From Caldilineae bacterium (GTDB taxonomy: Bacteria; Chloroflexota; Anaerolineae; J102), in assembly GCA_011192085.1 (NCBI GenBank), contig DUEQ01000088.1, positions 1-10,115 of the forward strand: DNA of 10,115 nucleotides, given 5' to 3'. The notes beneath the pieces were generated by a model, which made no database searches, was not told where the DNA came from, and was given only the letters and a program-made list of their open reading frames with translations. Shown piece by piece: positions 1 to 7,995 of the stretch. Each line of letters opens with the position of its first letter. Within the stretch, counting starts at the first letter, position 1. Both the position numbers and the translations under genes were made by a program.

Positions 1-34
1 ACAATCAAGTATCCCCGATCCGCACGCAACTGGA

Positions 35-50
35 TATGATCCAGATCATA
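35..50. promoter_or_regulatory. Palindromic operator candidate, Crp/Fnr-like
   Basis: TATGATCCAGATCATA is a perfect 7-2-7 inverted repeat. Its core reads ATGAT-N4-ATCAT, which matches the Fnr/Dnr-type consensus TTGAT-N4-ATCAA at four of five bases in each half. It lies about 130 bp before the response regulator start, so it could serve a promoter of that gene or of a divergent gene beyond the left edge. The palindrome is seen directly; the protein family that binds it is inferred. Confidence 0.4.
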
Positions 51-143
51 AAATCGAGGAAAAATGTTGCAATTGGATGAATTTGATGCACGAGCGACAA
101 GCGTGGCGGTGAAGATAGGGGCGCGTCGAAAACGCCGGGCAAG

Positions 144-173
144 TTGGCGATTCTCGCCCGTGCGTTTTATCAT
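144..173 (+). promoter_or_regulatory. Promoter of the response regulator gene, leaderless type
   Basis: A -35-like TTGGCG (144-149), an 18-nt spacer and a -10-like TATCAT (168-173) are followed after only six bases by the ATG at 180. Transcription starting about 7 nt after the -10 box would begin at or next to that ATG, giving a leaderless message. This fits the absence of a Shine-Dalgarno sequence before 180. The same geometry recurs at 3039-3067 on the other strand. Confidence 0.5.
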
Positions 174-179
174 ATCTCC

Positions 180-908
180 ATGAGACGTCTTCTTATTATC
201 GAAGATGATGAGGACTTGCGCAAGGCTCTGAAAATGAGCCTGAAGCAGCAGGGCTACGCGATCGAGACCGCGGCCACCGGGCCCAAAGGGCTGGAAAAGG
301 CTCGCGCCGGCGAGCACGACCTCATCATCCTCGACCTCATGCTGCCAGGCATGGATGGGCTTTCCCTGGTGCGGGCGCTGCGGCAGACATCCCAAACGCC
401 GGTGCTCATGCTCACCGCCCGCAGCGCCGAAATGGACAAGATCATCGGCCTGGAGAGCGGCGCGGATGATTACCTCACCAAGCCTTTCAGCCTGGGCGAG
501 CTGGTGGCCCGCATTCGCGCGCTCTTGCGCCGCACCCGCCCCGCGCCCGCGCCTCAGGCCGACCGCCTCGTCTCCGGCGATCTCACACTGAACCTCATTA
601 CCCGGCGGGTGACTCTGCGAGGCCAGCGCTTGAGCATGAGTCCCAAGGAATTCAGCCTTCTGGCCGAGTTGATGCGCAATGAGGGCGCGGTGCTCAGCCG
701 AGACCTGCTGCTGGCGCAGGTGTGGGGCTACGATTACGCGGGCGCCACCCGCACCGTGGATGTGCACATCCGCTGGCTGCGGGAGAAGATCGAGGAGGAT
801 CCCTCCCACCCTCGCTACATCCAGACGGTGCGCGGGGTGGGTTATCGGTTTGAGGGGCCTGTGGGCGAGGGAGAAGGGGATGAGGAGCGGGCGATCCGTG
901 ACGAATAA
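180..908 (+). CDS. OmpR/PhoB-family two-component response regulator
   Basis: A 242-aa DNA-binding response regulator, phosphorylated on aspartate by a sensor kinase and acting as a transcription factor in the cytoplasm. The receiver domain covers about residues 1-115. It has the acidic pair D9-D10, the phospho-acceptor D52 in LDLMLPGMDG, T79 and K101 in the TKPF motif. A proline-rich linker (about 117-122) leads to a winged-helix Trans_reg_C domain (about 125-225) ending in the typical TVRGVGYRF. All catalytic residues are present, so it should be functional. An in-frame TTG at 144 would add 12 residues, but the receiver fold begins at MRRLLIIEDD and the TTG coincides with the -35 box, so ATG 180 is preferred. 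The stop lies inside the next gene. No histidine kinase is adjacent, so its partner and target genes are unknown. Confidence 0.93.
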   Translation: MRRLLIIEDDEDLRKALKMSLKQQGYAIETAATGPKGLEKARAGEHDLIILDLMLPGMDGLSLVRALRQTSQTPVLMLTARSAEMDKIIGLESGADDYLTKPFSLGELVARIRALLRRTRPAPAPQADRLVSGDLTLNLITRRVTLRGQRLSMSPKEFSLLAELMRNEGAVLSRDLLLAQVWGYDYAGATRTVDVHIRWLREKIEEDPSHPRYIQTVRGVGYRFEGPVGEGEGDEERAIRDE

Positions 909-2574
909 CAGGTTGCTGGTCGCAGATGACGGGGCGCGGATGGCGAATGGCGGGCGGCGGGAATGGATTTGGGCCGGGTTGTGGATGCTGCTCGGGCTGG
1001 CGCTGCGGGTATGGCAGTTCGACTGGTATCCTCTGCGGGAGGATGAGGCTTTGTACGGCTATTGGGCCCGGCTCATCGCGTCGGAGCGGGATGTGATGCT
1101 GGAGTGGGTGGCGGTGGACAAGCCGCCTTTCTTCATCTACGCGCTGGCCCGCTGGTTTCAGTGGTTCGGGCCTAGCGACGCGTCCGGCCGCAGCCTCAAC
1201 GTCCTCCTTTCGATCCTGACCATGGTTGTGCTCTGGCGGCTGGCCCGGCGCATCGATGGCCCGCGCGTGGGCCTGGCCGCGCTAGCGTTCTTTGCGCTCT
1301 CGCCCTTTGCCATCAGTTTCGCCCCCACGTTATACACCGATCCCATGCTCACGCTGTGGATCGCGCTGGCGCTGTGGGCCGCGAGCTGGCGTCTAGGGCT
1401 GCTCGCGGGCCTGGCCCTGGGCATGGGCTTTGCCACCAAACAGAATGCGCTGTTGTTTGTGCCCCTCATCATGCCTGCCTTGTTGCTGGGCCGTTACCCG
1501 CGTAGGATGCGCCATTGGCGTTCGGTAATCAGCGATGGGTATCGCTGCCTCCGCCCGCGTTCCAAACTGATGACGGATGATGGATCACTGGTCACTCTCA
1601 TCTCGCCACTGATCACGTTCCCCCTCGGTTTCAGCTACATCGCCTACAAAGTCTGGCAGTGGGATCGATGGCGCATTCTGCCCGCGCACATCCCCGATTT
1701 TTGGACTCAGGCCTGGCGCAGCTATGGCGGACTCAGGTTCATCCCGCCCGCGGACTGGTCGGCCCGCGCAGTCGCCTGGTGGGAGGTGGGGCGCTGGTGG
1801 GGGGGATGGGTTGGGGGGACCGCGGTTTTGATCGGGTTGAGTCTGGTTGCCGTCCTGGCAGCACTGAGGGGAAGGACAGTAAGCTGTAATCAGAGGACGA
1901 GGAAGCGCGATGATCTGATGACTGATGACTGGTCACTGGTTGCTTCCTCCTGGACCTTGCTCTTCGCGGGCTTCATCCTCTTCTACCTGGCCCTGCACCT
2001 GGCGGTCAGTTTCCAGACCTGGGATCGCTATCTCCTGCCCCTGACGCCGCTGGCCGCGATGCTCTCCGCCCGCGGCGCGCTCATCCTGTGGGACGCTGTC
2101 CGCGGTTGGAGCGCTGGTTGGCGCTGGGGGTTGGCGGCCGCGCTGGCCCTGATCCTGGCCCTGGGCGCGGCGCGGGCCGCGACTGCGCGCATCCCCGTGG
2201 GCGGGGATCACGGGGCCTACACGGGCCTGCTGAGCGTCGCGCACTATCTGAAGCGCAACGTCCCTCCCTATCACGGCGTCATCTATCAGCGCTGGCTGGG
2301 CTGGCAGTGGGACTGGTATCTGTGGGATCGGGAGGACCGGGTCTATTGGGCGGATGAGGCGATGCTGGTGGACGATCTCGCGTCCGATCCCTATGGCTAC
2401 GCCCGATTCGTGGTCTTCCCCGCCTGGGAGCTGGATAAGAAGCCCGCCCTGGAGGCGGCCCTGGCCCCGCTGGGGCTGCATCTGGAGGAGCGTCTGCGGG
2501 TGAAGGATGGGAGCTCGGAGGCGCTGCGTTTCGTCGTCTATGAGATTGAGCCCCACATTCGTCTGGGGAAATAA
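880..2574 (+). CDS. ArnT/PMT-like GT39 family membrane glycosyltransferase
   Basis: A 564-aa polytopic inner-membrane protein of the GT-C (ArnT/PMT, glycosyltransferase 39) type. Such enzymes move a sugar from a polyprenyl-phosphate carrier to lipid or protein outside the membrane. After the first membrane helix (about 31-46) comes the acidic loop motif REDEALYGYW (53-62), holding the presumed catalytic Asp-Glu pair. DKPP (80-83) and YTDPM (152-156), also typical of the family, follow, then about ten hydrophobic helices and a soluble tail from about residue 430. ATG 880 is chosen because GGGAGAAGGGG lies just before it. It overlaps the regulator by 29 bp, implying translational coupling. ATG 940 is an alternative start with a weaker site. 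Two segments (about residues 208-240 and 330-356) look like DNA-repeat insertions, both encoding LMTDD-x-SLV. Sugar and acceptor cannot be deduced. Confidence 0.85.
   Translation: MRSGRSVTNNRLLVADDGARMANGGRREWIWAGLWMLLGLALRVWQFDWYPLREDEALYGYWARLIASERDVMLEWVAVDKPPFFIYALARWFQWFGPSDASGRSLNVLLSILTMVVLWRLARRIDGPRVGLAALAFFALSPFAISFAPTLYTDPMLTLWIALALWAASWRLGLLAGLALGMGFATKQNALLFVPLIMPALLLGRYPRRMRHWRSVISDGYRCLRPRSKLMTDDGSLVTLISPLITFPLGFSYIAYKVWQWDRWRILPAHIPDFWTQAWRSYGGLRFIPPADWSARAVAWWEVGRWWGGWVGGTAVLIGLSLVAVLAALRGRTVSCNQRTRKRDDLMTDDWSLVASSWTLLFAGFILFYLALHLAVSFQTWDRYLLPLTPLAAMLSARGALILWDAVRGWSAGWRWGLAAALALILALGAARAATARIPVGGDHGAYTGLLSVAHYLKRNVPPYHGVIYQRWLGWQWDWYLWDREDRVYWADEAMLVDDLASDPYGYARFVVFPAWELDKKPALEAALAPLGLHLEERLRVKDGSSEALRFVVYEIEPHIRLGK
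1530..1547. repeat. Intragenic hairpin, CAGCGAT-GGGT-ATCGCTG
   Basis: A perfect 7-4-7 inverted repeat lies inside the glycosyltransferase gene, just after a GTAATCAG-like sequence. It falls in the stretch that appears inserted between membrane segments and is followed 20 bp later by the LMTDD-coding repeat. I read it as part of the same inserted repeat element. Confidence 0.45.
1567..1596. repeat. Intragenic degenerate repeat, copy A (encodes LMTDDGSLVT)
   Basis: This stretch is built of GATGA/GATCACTGGTCACT units. It matches copy B at 1915-1940 in sequence and in reading frame, and resembles the CAGTGATCAGTAAT tract in the gap at 9482-9510. It lies in frame within the glycosyltransferase, in a polar loop just before the hydrophobic run beginning LITFPLGF. 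Confidence 0.6.
1915..1940. repeat. Intragenic degenerate repeat, copy B (encodes LMTDDWSLV)
   Basis: A second in-frame copy of the repeat at 1567-1596, starting CTGATGACTGATGACTGGTC. It follows an arginine/lysine-rich polar run (RTRKRDD) and precedes a hydrophobic helix. GTAATCAG occurs about 30 bp upstream (1887-1894), as it also does upstream of copy A, suggesting a common repeat unit of roughly 70-80 bp. Confidence 0.6.
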
Positions 2575-2626
2575 GCGCGCGAACAGCGGGCCCGCCTCGC
2601 TCAGCCAGATTGCGCATCCGCCTAGA

Positions 2627-2693
2627 ATAGAGGATGGAGGATGGCGAGGGGGGCATTGCTATCCTCCTCTTCCGTCCATCGTCCATCCTCTAT
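2627..2693. repeat. Long hairpin repeat between convergent genes
   Basis: The left arm ATAGAGGATGGAGGATGG (2627-2644) pairs with CCATCGTCCATCCTCTAT (2676-2693) at 17 of 18 positions, separated by 31 nt. It lies between the end of the glycosyltransferase and the end of the small barrel-protein gene, where a bidirectional stop would be useful, but there is no clear T tract. The 13-mer GTCCATCCTCTAT recurs at 6247-6259, so this is a dispersed repeat rather than a one-off terminator. Confidence 0.7.
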
Positions 2694-2708
2694 GTTCAGC
2701 ACTTCCTC

Positions 2709-3032
2709 TCAACAGAACTGAAACCAGGGTCGGGCGGGCACGATGCAGATATCGAGATCGCTCACATAACGCTCTAATCGCTGCCGCCACAGCTCCCATT
2801 CCCGGCTGCTCAAGGCCCGTTGCATGGTGTCCAGATCGGGCGCATAGAGCGAAATCTGCCGGATGGGATAGTCGCCCCACATGGTGTGGAAGATCTCCAG
2901 CGGTTCCAGGCCCAACGCCTGCATGGCTGGCAGCCACTGGTTGACCATGAAACGACGATAAGCCATTTCGCGGCCGGGGAGATAGTTGTAAACCACCAGC
3001 AGCTTGTAGCCTTGGAATGCGGAAAGAGCCAT
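2709..3032 (-). CDS. Small NIPSNAP-like / dimeric alpha-beta barrel protein
   Basis: A 107-aa protein whose core (KLLVVYNYLPGREMAYRRFM near the start, ending IVPARPWFQFC) has the alternating strand-helix pattern of ferredoxin-like dimeric alpha/beta-barrel proteins, loosely NIPSNAP-like. It has no signal peptide or membrane segment and no recognisable catalytic motif; aromatic and charged residues (YLPGRE, HTMWGDYP) may line a pocket. It lies just downstream of the metal-ATPase gene on the same strand. ATG 3032 is chosen because the fold starts there and a promoter ends six bases before it. A GTG at 3140 overlaps the ATPase stop as GTGA and would give 143 aa by translational coupling. The extra 36 residues are proline- and arginine-rich with no visible fold, but this longer form cannot be excluded. 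Function unknown; a heme- or metal-related role is only guilt by association. Confidence 0.72.
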   Translation of the reverse strand: MALSAFQGYKLLVVYNYLPGREMAYRRFMVNQWLPAMQALGLEPLEIFHTMWGDYPIRQISLYAPDLDTMQRALSSREWELWRQRLERYVSDLDICIVPARPWFQFC

Positions 3033-3038
3033 GGAGGC

Positions 3039-3067
3039 ATTGTACCGTGCGCCGGGCGAATGGACAA
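3039..3067 (-). promoter_or_regulatory. Promoter of the small barrel-protein gene, leaderless type
   Basis: On the minus strand TTGTCC (3067-3062), a 17-nt spacer and TACAAT (3044-3039) stand six bases before the ATG at 3032. The predicted start of transcription coincides with the start codon, and no Shine-Dalgarno sequence is present. This would let the gene be expressed apart from the upstream ATPase operon. Confidence 0.5.
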
Positions 3068-3136
3068 GGGGATGGGGTCGCGCTTCGAGGAGCGTTTCGG
3101 GGCGCGGCGGCTCGATCAAGCGCGCTCGCCAGTCGC

Positions 3137-5467
<2,331 letters not shown>

Positions 5468-5475
5468 GATGCGCT

Positions 5476-5943
5476 TTACGCCTCCTGACAGTCGGGGCAG
5501 ACGCCGTAGCCCTCGATATGAAAGCTGTTCACCTGGAATTGCGTGCGTTCAGCGATTGCTTGCAAGATGTCATCCAGCCTTTCCAGCGGGACGTCGAAGA
5601 TGCGCCCGCAGCGTAGGCAGGTGAGGTTCACGTGGGGGGTGATGTCGGTTTCGTAACGGACGCCCGCGCTGCCGCCTGCGGGCAGTTCGATGATCTCGCC
5701 CAGCTCTTTGAGCACCGCGACGGTGTTGTAAACTGTAGCCCGACTCATGGTGGGGAATTGTTCTTTGACCGCGTGGTAGATCTCGCTGGGGGTGGGATGG
5801 GTGCGAGTCTCCGCCAAAAAGTGGCACACCGCCATGCGTTGGGGCGTGATGCGATAGTTGGCCCGACGCAGGGCGTTGAGCATGGCGTTGTATCGCGATT
5901 GGATGCGATCGGGATTGGGCGCAGCGATGGATTGCGTAATCAT
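5476..5943 (-). CDS. Fur/PerR-family metal-responsive transcriptional repressor
   Basis: A 155-aa Fur-superfamily regulator. The N-terminal winged helix (about 17-85) has ITPQR (32-36) and the recognition helix SRATVYNTVAVLKELGEI. The C-terminal dimerisation domain carries the structural zinc cysteines C109/C112 and C149/C152. Aligned by eye with Bacillus PerR, the regulatory site is H49, E98, H104, N106 and D117, against H37, D85, H91, H93 and D104. Both histidines that PerR oxidises are kept, with D-to-E and H-to-N changes at two other ligands. ATG 5943 is supported by GGAG six nt upstream. It is the first gene of an operon with the P1B-4 ATPase. PerR-like boxes in its own promoter indicate autorepression, with release under metal excess or peroxide. 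PerR-like is favoured over Fur or Zur because of the operator type and partner, but the signal is unproven. Confidence 0.93.
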   Translation of the reverse strand: MITQSIAAPNPDRIQSRYNAMLNALRRANYRITPQRMAVCHFLAETRTHPTPSEIYHAVKEQFPTMSRATVYNTVAVLKELGEIIELPAGGSAGVRYETDITPHVNLTCLRCGRIFDVPLERLDDILQAIAERTQFQVNSFHIEGYGVCPDCQEA

Positions 5944-5954
5944 GTGACACTCCA

Positions 5955-5969
5955 GTAGAATGGTTCTAA
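5955..5969 (-). promoter_or_regulatory. Fur/PerR-type operator, leader box
   Basis: Minus-strand TTAGAAC-C-ATTCTAC is a 7-1-7 near-palindrome of the PerR-box type (consensus TTATAAT-N-ATTATAA). It lies between the predicted transcription start and the ribosome binding site of the Fur-family gene, centred 34 bp (about three helical turns) from the upstream box. Both boxes share the left half TTAGAAC. Confidence 0.6.
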
Positions 5970-5987
5970 TTTTTGACTGTCTCTAAA

Positions 5988-6016
5988 ATTATAATTGTTC
6001 TAATCATTGATGTCAA
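5988..6016 (-). promoter_or_regulatory. Consensus sigma-70 promoter of the Fur-ATPase operon
   Basis: On the minus strand a perfect -35 TTGACA (6016-6011), a 17-nt spacer and a perfect -10 TATAAT (5993-5988) precede the Fur-family gene. The predicted start is near 5981, giving a leader of about 38 nt. A fully consensus promoter is strong by itself and fits one controlled chiefly by repression through the two flanking operators. Confidence 0.85.
5989..6003 (-). promoter_or_regulatory. Fur/PerR-type operator overlapping the -10 box
   Basis: Minus-strand TTAGAAC-A-ATTATAA has a perfect PerR-box right half and a five-of-seven left half. It overlaps the -10 hexamer and spacer, so a bound repressor would block RNA polymerase. 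The likely ligand is the Fur-family protein encoded immediately downstream. Confidence 0.7.
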
Positions 6017-6150
6017 ATCCACAAATGCGCCGGGAGCGTAAGGAGCGTCGCTCTTCGACGCACCTCAATCGGCGAGGTTCTCGCGTATTGCCGACGAAAC
6101 TGGCGCTGTCTCTTGTCTCTTCGGGCCGGAGCGGTGCGCGGGCGATGGGG
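6017..6150. other. Intergenic stretch without a supported gene
   Basis: The part of the gap between the Fur-family gene and the acyl-CoA synthetase that lies between the operon promoter and the terminator. It contains a small hairpin, GCGTCG-CTCTT-CGACGC (6045-6061), and other short inverted pieces such as GCGAGGTTCTCGC (6072-6084). Short open frames exist on both strands, but they encode arginine/serine-rich sequence with no ribosome binding site or recognisable domain, so I call no gene here. Confidence 0.5.
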
Positions 6151-6184
6151 AAAAGAAAACCCCCGAAGCGTGACGCCTCGGGGG
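6151..6184 (-). terminator. Intrinsic terminator of the acyl-CoA synthetase gene
   Basis: Read on the minus strand, CCCCCGAGGCG and CGCTTCGGGGG form an 11-bp stem (with one G-U pair) around a three-base loop, followed directly by TTTTCTTTT. On the plus strand the same stem has an A-C mismatch and no T tract, so the orientation is clear. It lies about 100 nt beyond the synthetase stop and insulates the Fur operon promoter downstream. Confidence 0.88.
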
Positions 6185-6203
6185 TGGTGAAGGTGGTTTT
6201 GAG

Positions 6204-6259
6204 AATGGACAATGGACGTAGATGATGGTGTTCATGTTTTTCCATGGTCCATCCTCTAT
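6204..6259. repeat. ATGGACAATGGAC / GTCCATCCTCTAT repeat, second copy
   Basis: The right part GTCCATCCTCTAT (6247-6259) is identical to 2681-2693. The left part (AATGGACAATGGACG, 6204-6218) can pair partly with it, for instance ATGGAC with GTCCAT. It lies in the 3' untranslated stretch between the synthetase stop and its terminator. The copy is more degenerate than that at 2627-2693, but clearly belongs to the same dispersed family. Confidence 0.55.
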
Positions 6260-6285
6260 CGTCCCTCGTCAGTGCATAACAGCCA

Positions 6286-7851
6286 CTAGTCGATCAGGGC
6301 CCGTTTCAGGATCTTGCCCGTGGCGGTCATGGGCAGGGAGGTGCGGAATTCGACCAGGCGCGGATATTTGTACGCGGCCAGGCCCTGCTTGGCGAATTCG
6401 ATGATCTCCTCCTCGGTCGCGGTCTCGCCCTCCTTGAGCACGATGTAGGCTTTGACTTCTTCGCCGTGGGTGGGATGGGGCGCGCCTTTCACCGCCACCA
6501 GGGAGACTTTGGGATGGGTCATGAGATATTCTTCGATCTCCCGCGGATAGACGTTGTAGCCGCCGCGGATGATCATCTCTTTCTTGCGGTCGACGATGAA
6601 GTAGTAGCCTTCGTGATCCATCCGGCCCAGGTCGCCCGAGTGGAACCAATCCCCGCGCATGACCTCCGCGGTGGCTTCAGGGCGTTTGTAGTAGCCCTTC
6701 ATCACGTTGTGGCCGCGAATGACGATCTCGCCCACCTCGCTGAACTGGCCCGGTTCCGTGGGTTTGGGGATGAAGTTGTCGTTTTCATCCACCAGGGCCA
6801 TCTGCACGCCCCAGATGGGGATGCCGATGGAGCCAGGCTTGCGCTCCTTCCATCGCACATTGAAGCTCGCCACAGGCGAGGTTTCGCTGAGTCCGTAGCC
6901 TTCGAGGATGGGCACATTGAAGCGGGCCTCGAAGTTGCGCAGCAGCTCCACGGGCAGGGCCGCGCCGCCCGAGACCGCGGTATGCAGGTTTCGGACGATC
7001 TTGTCCATGTCGAATTCTTCTTCGGCATGGGGGTAGCTGTAGAGGGCCCAATACATGGTGGGCACGCCCGCGAAGATGGTCACATTGTCCCGCTCCATGA
7101 TCTGGAACGCGGCCTGGGCTGAGAAGCGGGGTAGGAGGGTGATGGTTGCGCCCGAGAAAAAGGCCATGTTCATGATCACCGTCTGGCCGAAGGAGTGGAA
7201 CAGGGGCAGGGTGGCCAGGGCGACGTCGCTCGGCTTGCCATCCACCAGGCGCTGACTGCCCATGGCGTTCATGACCATGTTGCTGTGCGTGAGTTCTGCG
7301 CCTTTGGGCGTGCCCGTGGTGCCCGAGGTGTAGAGGATGACTGCGGTGTCGTCGGGCATGGTCTGCACGGTGTCGAAGACGGGGGAGCCGCCCATGCCCA
7401 GGAACTGGTTGAAGTCGAAGATGGTCTCGCCATCGCCTTCGAAGGGTTTGCTGGGGTCGGCGCTGGCCATGATCAGGTGCTTGCACGCATCCACCTGCTT
7501 GAACCCCTCCATGGCCGCTTCCCCGAACATGGAGAATCCCACCAGCGCCACCGCGTCGCTATCCTCGATGTGGAAGGCCACTTCTCGCGCGGTGAACAGC
7601 ACGTTGAAGGGCACCACCGTGGCGCCCGTTTTGAGGATGCCGTAGTAGGCGATAGGGAAATAGGGCACATTGGGCATCATCAGCGCCACCTTATCCCCTC
7701 GCTTCACCCCCAGCTTGGTCAATGCGTTGGCGAACATATTGGCCGCCGCGTTCAGCTCCGCATAGGTCATCTTTTTGTCGTTGAAGATGACCGCCACATT
7801 GCCCGGATAGTCCTGGGCGCTGGCTTCCAAAAGGATGGAAAGATTCAGCAT
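6286..7851 (-). CDS. Acyl-CoA synthetase / long-chain fatty acid-CoA ligase (AMP-binding)
   Basis: A 521-aa adenylate-forming enzyme that activates a carboxylic acid with ATP to an acyl-AMP and transfers it to CoA, in the cytoplasm or at the membrane face. The family core motifs are intact: P-loop YTSGTTGTPKG (174-184), YGLSETSP (319-326), SGDLGR (405-410), the hinge region around DRKKEMIIRGGYNVYPREIE (421-440) and the catalytic lysine K513 in TGKILKR. Overall form is that of medium/long-chain fatty acyl-CoA ligases, but the substrate is not fixed by the sequence. ATG 7851 is chosen because AGGAGGA stands five nt before it; an in-frame ATG at 7953 would add 34 residues unlike the family and lies upstream of the promoter. 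The gene has its own promoter at 7914-7942 and terminator at 6151-6184, so it is probably monocistronic. It may supply fatty-acid degradation or lipid recycling. Confidence 0.95.
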   Translation of the reverse strand: MLNLSILLEASAQDYPGNVAVIFNDKKMTYAELNAAANMFANALTKLGVKRGDKVALMMPNVPYFPIAYYGILKTGATVVPFNVLFTAREVAFHIEDSDAVALVGFSMFGEAAMEGFKQVDACKHLIMASADPSKPFEGDGETIFDFNQFLGMGGSPVFDTVQTMPDDTAVILYTSGTTGTPKGAELTHSNMVMNAMGSQRLVDGKPSDVALATLPLFHSFGQTVIMNMAFFSGATITLLPRFSAQAAFQIMERDNVTIFAGVPTMYWALYSYPHAEEEFDMDKIVRNLHTAVSGGAALPVELLRNFEARFNVPILEGYGLSETSPVASFNVRWKERKPGSIGIPIWGVQMALVDENDNFIPKPTEPGQFSEVGEIVIRGHNVMKGYYKRPEATAEVMRGDWFHSGDLGRMDHEGYYFIVDRKKEMIIRGGYNVYPREIEEYLMTHPKVSLVAVKGAPHPTHGEEVKAYIVLKEGETATEEEIIEFAKQGLAAYKYPRLVEFRTSLPMTATGKILKRALID

Positions 7852-7856
7852 GTTGC

Positions 7857-7863
7857 TCCTCCT
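7857..7863 (-). promoter_or_regulatory. Ribosome binding site of the acyl-CoA synthetase
   Basis: AGGAGGA on the minus strand, five nt before ATG 7851. It is a near-perfect Shine-Dalgarno sequence and decides the start codon over the upstream in-frame ATG at 7953. Confidence 0.85.
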
Positions 7864-7913
7864 TGAGCGAGACGGGATCGAGATAGACAACTTTTCTGTT
7901 GGATGCTTCCCCC

Positions 7914-7942
7914 AGTATAGTCCCGAAAAACGCATTTTCCAA
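7914..7942 (-). promoter_or_regulatory. Promoter of the acyl-CoA synthetase gene
   Basis: On the minus strand TTGGAA (7942-7937), a 17-nt spacer and TATACT (7919-7914) lie in the gap after the AMMECR1 gene. The predicted start near 7907 gives a leader of about 55 nt ending in a strong ribosome binding site. No operator palindrome is evident around it. Confidence 0.65.
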
Positions 7943-7995
7943 ATACAAACCATGCGGGGGTGCGTTCAGATGAGCCGCACTGGCCGAAGCGCGAC

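Noticed and set aside
41..77. -10-like TAAAAT at 49-54, next to the palindrome
   Set aside because: No acceptable -35 lies 16-18 nt before it, and the palindrome overlaps that spacer. The promoter at 144-173 is better placed for the regulator.
6000..6245. Small open frames on both strands in the Fur-synthetase gap
   Set aside because: They run through the operon promoter, hairpins and the terminator, have arginine/serine-rich content and lack ribosome binding sites. Regulatory and repeat sequence explains the stretch better.
7195..7866. Plus-strand open frame opposite the acyl-CoA synthetase
   Set aside because: It is rich in His, Glu and Gly with no recognisable fold and no start signal; the complementary strand encodes an intact AMP-binding enzyme.
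7852..7953. N-terminal extension of the acyl-CoA synthetase from ATG 7953
   Set aside because: The extra 34 residues are unlike the family, the in-frame ATG 7851 has a near-perfect ribosome binding site, and the promoter lies between the two starts.
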